Of a DNA stretch of 64,000 nt, positions 60,190 to 64,000 are shown piece by piece. Under the pieces are notes generated by a model. That model saw only the letters and a program-made list of their open reading frames with translations. It had not been told where the DNA came from and made no database searches. The stretch is from Ceratothoa steindachneri (taxonomy: Eukaryota > Arthropoda > Malacostraca > Isopoda > Cymothoidae). The translations under genes and the position numbers were made by a program. Numbering within the stretch: the first letter of the stretch is position 1; each line of letters opens with the position of its first letter. Where the stretch lies: positions 182,691,653 through 182,755,652 of the forward strand of contig OZ018326.1 in the NCBI GenBank assembly GCA_963969495.1, written 5' to 3'.

Positions 60190-60540
60190 CAATTAGCCTA
60201 TTTCTTTTATATTGAAGTGAGCATCGAATTAGCCAATATTAGAGGGTCAAGTTAATTGAAGTAATTTTGGGGTATTTTAAATTTCGGAGTATTTCTGTGG
60301 TTCATGTTTTGTGTTTGAGAAGTAAATTGTTAAATTTAAAATATAAGTTTATTTGGGGAATTCCTGTGTGTTTCTCTATATCCTTACGTGTTAAAGCGGC
60401 TCTTCATTAAAACAAAAAAATTAGCCCTCTCAGAACAAAGCCTACTTCATCAAAGAAGTATATCACGACCACAAGTTATACCACGACAGGCTCACTCTCC
60501 CCTCCTATTGTTTAGCTCTATTTTAGCTAAATAGACGAAA
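60190..60540. other. Spacer, nothing recognised
   Basis: AT-rich with no gene seen. Confidence 0.4.
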
Positions 60541-60542
60541 TA

Positions 60543-60980
60543 TCACTTTCTCTGACGTAAACCAGAAGACCGAAGGGTGACAACGTTGAAAAGTGATGGC
60601 CTAAGAGAGAGGCTTAAAGGTGGGCACTCATCTCCCCTCCCCTCCACCCAGGGGATAATTGAGGTATAAATAGGTCGACCTGGAGAAAGGAAGAGGATAA
60701 TCGAGGTAGCAATTGAGAGGAACAAGAGCAGACAAGTACCGGATTCAAACCAGAAATCAAAAAGTGGAACCGAGAGAGATTTTTCTTCCCGAGGCTGTTC
60801 TTTTTGGTCACATCGAAGAGTAGACCATCGGTATAGAGAATTACCCTCATACCCATCTCGTGCAGAGAAACTCCCTATGACACTTTTTTGAATAAAAACA
60901 GAGATATCCCTCACCAATGAGGAATACCATTGTGAAGTTCCACTCGAGAAAATATTCACCGCTTGGTCAAGACTCATCAT
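60543..60980 (-). CDS. Hypothetical 145-codon ORF, unrecognised
   Basis: One of the longest uninterrupted ORFs in the window, reading from MMSLDQAVNIFSSGTSQWYS to GLRQRK. It has a hydrophobic stretch near residues 104-120 (GTCLLLFLSIATSIILFLSP) that could be a membrane segment. No family recognised. It lies in GC-richer sequence related in style to 59035-60185 (both have CCCAG-GGG followed by GAGGTATAAA). It may be retroelement DNA or chance, and no splice sites or promoter support it as a gene. Confidence 0.2.
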   Translation of the reverse strand: MMSLDQAVNIFSSGTSQWYSSLVRDISVFIQKSVIGSFSARDGYEGNSLYRWSTLRCDQKEQPREEKSLSVPLFDFWFESGTCLLLFLSIATSIILFLSPGRPIYTSIIPWVEGRGDECPPLSLSLRPSLFNVVTLRSSGLRQRK

Positions 60981-60984
60981 CGAG

Positions 60985-62985
60985 AAACCCGCAGGTTTAA
61001 TCCAAAGGATTGGAATAATCGTACATCCACAATTCTCTCGCTTATATCATCAAGTCAAGAAGCATCGCCACGCGCCTTAGCTACCCCGGGGTTAGCTCAG
61101 CGAAACGAACAGCTGTGCGTCTGATTCAGCCTCACGTCAGCGACAACTCACACCTCAAATCATCGCGTAAACGAGGTTCTCGTTGAAGGTCATCTCACTT
61201 CCGACTACCACTTAGTCAAAGGTAAAAGGATTCCAACTTATTTATGTTTTTTAGTTAACATTCCGTACTAAAGTGAATTTTTGCATGAGCCATCGCGAGG
61301 TACTCATTGGTAGTATTAATTTTTATTTAAATTCTCTTATTATAGCTTTAGTATATCTATAGTTTTAATATTTCATGTTTTTATGTAATTAAAAATATAT
61401 TTTTGCCCTAGTTGTTTAATTAAATCCTCGAAACGCTGCATATGGCAATAGATATATAATATTACGAATCCTCCTTAGTTAAAGAATCAAAACAAAACGA
61501 TAAATAAAAGTATTCATGTGCGGAACAAACGTACATACATACTCGGCCGTATACCACGACAAAATTATACACTAATGTCCTTCAATTTTGAAGTGTTTTT
61601 ATTGTTCTATCGCACTTATACTAAGTATATTAGATTGATCTTGCTCTTTTCTGCTAAGATCATCCTTTTAGAAGGAATCTTTTCTTCCATCTGACGTTAC
61701 AAATAATCACGAATTTTCACAACCTTTAACACAAGTCATCTAAACTTCATCAATAAAAATAGCATCACTACATATTAATGACATGACATAAATATTCATT
61801 ATTTAAGCAAATTGATCATACATAATAGTCATTCATAAATAACAGAAAGTATCGACATAAATGTAAGAAGGTTTTAAGTATATTGCAACAATCATAAACT
61901 TTCATGAAGTGTTACTTATACACACATAAATATATTTGGATATACCTTGCCTTTTATTTCATCAATATATCGATTTTCAGCTTAACGAAAATTACATGTA
62001 ATAAATCATTTTCGATTTTTAATAGACAAAACCAGAGCCGGTGATCGCTGTCCTTCATAAATTTTGTCCTCGGATTCTCGTGAGGCTGTTATACAATGAT
62101 TGTCACAATATACTCCTATTTAACAGATATAAATATGATTTATTAACATCAAACAGTATACAAAGCACCAAGCGCAAAAAATAAAATAACGGACACTTGA
62201 ATATAAAAGAAGTATACTGGATTGTATGCATTGGGGTGGGTAATTTATTCAATGGACTATAACGGACAAAATATTTTAGGGTTTGGATAAACCGCCATGT
62301 AAATGTATTGTTTTGATAAGGTCCGTTAAATAAATTGATGTGTTTAAATTTCAAAGGAAAATGATTTAATTTGTGGATTATAAAAGAGCGGCCATTTTTA
62401 TTTGACTATTTATAGGACCTGAAAGAGATAATTAAAATATGCGCCGCTATTATCAAATTAATTTGTCTTTGTTAGGTCATTCTTACTGTTTACATATTTT
62501 TAAAAAGGTTGGATTCTAAAAAGTTAAGGAGTAAATGAATCAGAAGTAAAAGTAAGATGAACCAGAAAGAAGAGTTATATCTTATATCGTCTGGGAGGGT
62601 GGGGGTGAGATATGTTAAAAAGCAATTTTAGGAATAGTTAAACTTTTACCAATAGGTTAAGAAAATTAAGGCTTTTTTACTATCTATTATTTAGAAAATT
62701 CATCCATTGCATGTATTTTCCATACTTCTTTACTTAGGACAGCTTTTTATCTATATGATTTCCTAAGAAGACCGAACAAACGGATTTATGTTCTTCCTAT
62801 CTTTGAAAAGGGGATGGCAACAAAACTACGAGAGATAGGGAAAGGAAAAGTACCTATAAAGAGTAAATACAGCTTGATTCTGTGGTTTGAATAGATAAAA
62901 CACTTCCTCGATAGACCCTTTTTTTCAATTGAGGGGAGATTAAAGGGCATCCAAGCCCGTATTTTTTCACTAAGATTAAATATTA
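60985..62985. other. Unassigned sequence, GC-richer to 61200 then AT-rich
   Basis: GGGGTTAGCTCAGCGAAACG at about 61088 resembles a tRNA A box, but no B box follows at the right distance. The rest is featureless. Confidence 0.4.
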
Positions 62986-62987
62986 AA

Positions 62988-63056
62988 ATTAAAGAAAGAT
63001 CAAAACAAGGCAGATATTCTAGTAGAATATCTCCCTTGTTTTGATCTTTCCTTAAT
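62988..63056. repeat. 33-bp-arm hairpin
   Basis: Arms 62988-63020 and 63024-63056 are reverse complements with about two mismatches, separated by AGT. The core is GATCAAAACAAGG with AGATATTCT at the loop side. Confidence 0.88.
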
Positions 63057-63059
63057 CCT

Positions 63060-64000
63060 ACCCTTACTTGTGTTATTGTCATAAGATGTTTAGAGATATA
63101 CTCCCAGAGAATATTCTTAATTCTGTCGTAAAAGATGTTTTCTGGGACAAATTTGAAGGAAATTTTGAAATTGAAGTCAATTTCTTTTCTCTCTATTTAC
63201 TGTAATTCTAAATGCATTAATGAAATACAATTCATTACTTATTCTAATCAAATTCGGTCATTTATTTTGTCGTCATCTGACGCTTTTTAATAAATATTAC
63301 AGACGAAAGAGTAAATTTCCGATTTTATCAGGTCATGTACTTTGCACTAGGAATTTAAATAAATAGTAATATCAATGATTGAGAAGCATAGACTAGGAGG
63401 AAAAACGTAGTTTTTGCTGTACGAATCTGGACGTCTAGGACATTTGTACGCCCAGAAAAGGGTATAATTTGTATACTTCTCTTCTCATAGCCGCTCAGTA
63501 CACCTATTTTCATTTTTCTTTCTCTGGCATAAAAGAGTTGTATATGAGTGATTATGCGTTACTATAACCATGTTCAAAATCATCCATCCTTAACCTGGAT
63601 AGAGTGAAATAACTTACATAATATTTTAGTAAAATCTATTTAATCTTTGAATAAGGACACTTTACAAGTAGGAAAGTTTGGTTTAAATAAAAATTAAAAT
63701 TGCATGAAAAATTATAGGGAATTATATAAAAAATCTCATCTTGTAGTAAACTTCTCTCTATCTAAAATAAAGTCTGAAGATTTCAAACAAACGTTGAGCA
63801 ATCGACGTCCAAACGTTGAAGGGTTCTCAACACTAATGAGTGTGATCGGTGAAAGATATTTATTATTAGTAATAGTAGTAGTATTCTTCGTAGATCTGCC
63901 ATCAACATATTTTGGGAAATAAATAATGGTATTATTCCTCTGTTTATGTGAAAGAGCCTTCAATGTATTTGTCTACGATGAGAAATGAGCTTCTTGGAAA
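63060..64000. other. AT-rich sequence, nothing recognised
   Basis: Overlapping 72- and 75-codon ORFs near 63704-63963 on opposite strands have no recognised similarity. Confidence 0.45.

Noticed and set aside
61085..61150. GGGGTTAGCTCAGCG resembling a tRNA D-arm region
   Set aside because: No matching T arm or acceptor stem.
1..64000. CRISPR arrays, bacterial operons or rRNA genes
   Set aside because: No regularly spaced repeats, no long ORFs with ribosome binding sites and no recognisable rRNA segments; the DNA is eukaryotic.

Overview
This is an AT-rich eukaryotic window with no recognisable host gene and no prokaryotic features (no operons, no long ORFs, no ribosome binding sites). Nearly everything identifiable is a decayed transposable element or a simple or interspersed repeat. 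The mix of mori-type mariner, Tc1, piggyBac, RTE-like and Jockey/I-like LINE fragments, long (TA)n tracts, and a TA-hairpin-TA structure suggests an invertebrate. An arthropod, possibly a crustacean, is my best guess, but the sequence alone does not prove it.

Layout. 1-11 kb: faint Tc1/mariner helix-turn-helix remnant (1.5 kb), first copy of interspersed repeat family R1 (3.4-3.8 kb), first copy of repeat R2 (4.9-5.4 kb), 3' end of an RTE-like LINE (6.5-6.7 kb), a complete but dead Tc1 element with both inverted repeats and TA duplications (7185-8448), a mariner-like relic (8.8-9.2 kb) and the second R2 copy. 11-28 kb: a GC-rich block bracketed by 73-bp direct repeats, a 5'-truncated mariner (12.0-12.66 kb), R1 copy 2, an unrecognised GC-richer block (15.8-17.0 kb), a piggyBac relic (21.9-23.1 kb), a LINE ORF1 zinc-knuckle fragment (24.6-25.0 kb) and an unrecognised group of ORFs (25.9-27.1 kb).

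28-43 kb is the most informative part. A full-length mariner (28025-32156) is interrupted two codons before its end by a 2776-bp DNA transposon (29287-32062) flanked by a TTA target duplication. A relative of that intruder lies at 40619-42862 in the opposite orientation, again between TTA duplications. The two share CACTGG-type inverted termini, a conserved 39-nt box placed 78-89 bp inside all four ends, and a roughly 560-residue cysteine-rich protein with a plausible DDE-type catalytic core. The termini, the 3-bp duplication and the C-x2-C insertion suggest a CACTA/CMC-related family (inference). The first copy has two GT-AG introns that the second lacks. Between them lie a dead Tc1, a tRNA-derived SINE candidate, R1 copy 3 and a second RTE-like LINE fragment.

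43-64 kb: long featureless AT-rich stretches, (TA)n tracts, a LINE RNase H remnant (55.9-56.1 kb), several striking hairpins (56.15, 57.08-57.23, 58.3-58.6, 62.99-63.06 kb) and a GC-rich block with two tandem arrays (59.0-60.2 kb). No coding region in the window is intact; every recognisable transposase or reverse-transcriptase piece has stops, frameshifts or truncation. There is therefore no gene network to describe beyond the life cycles of these elements.
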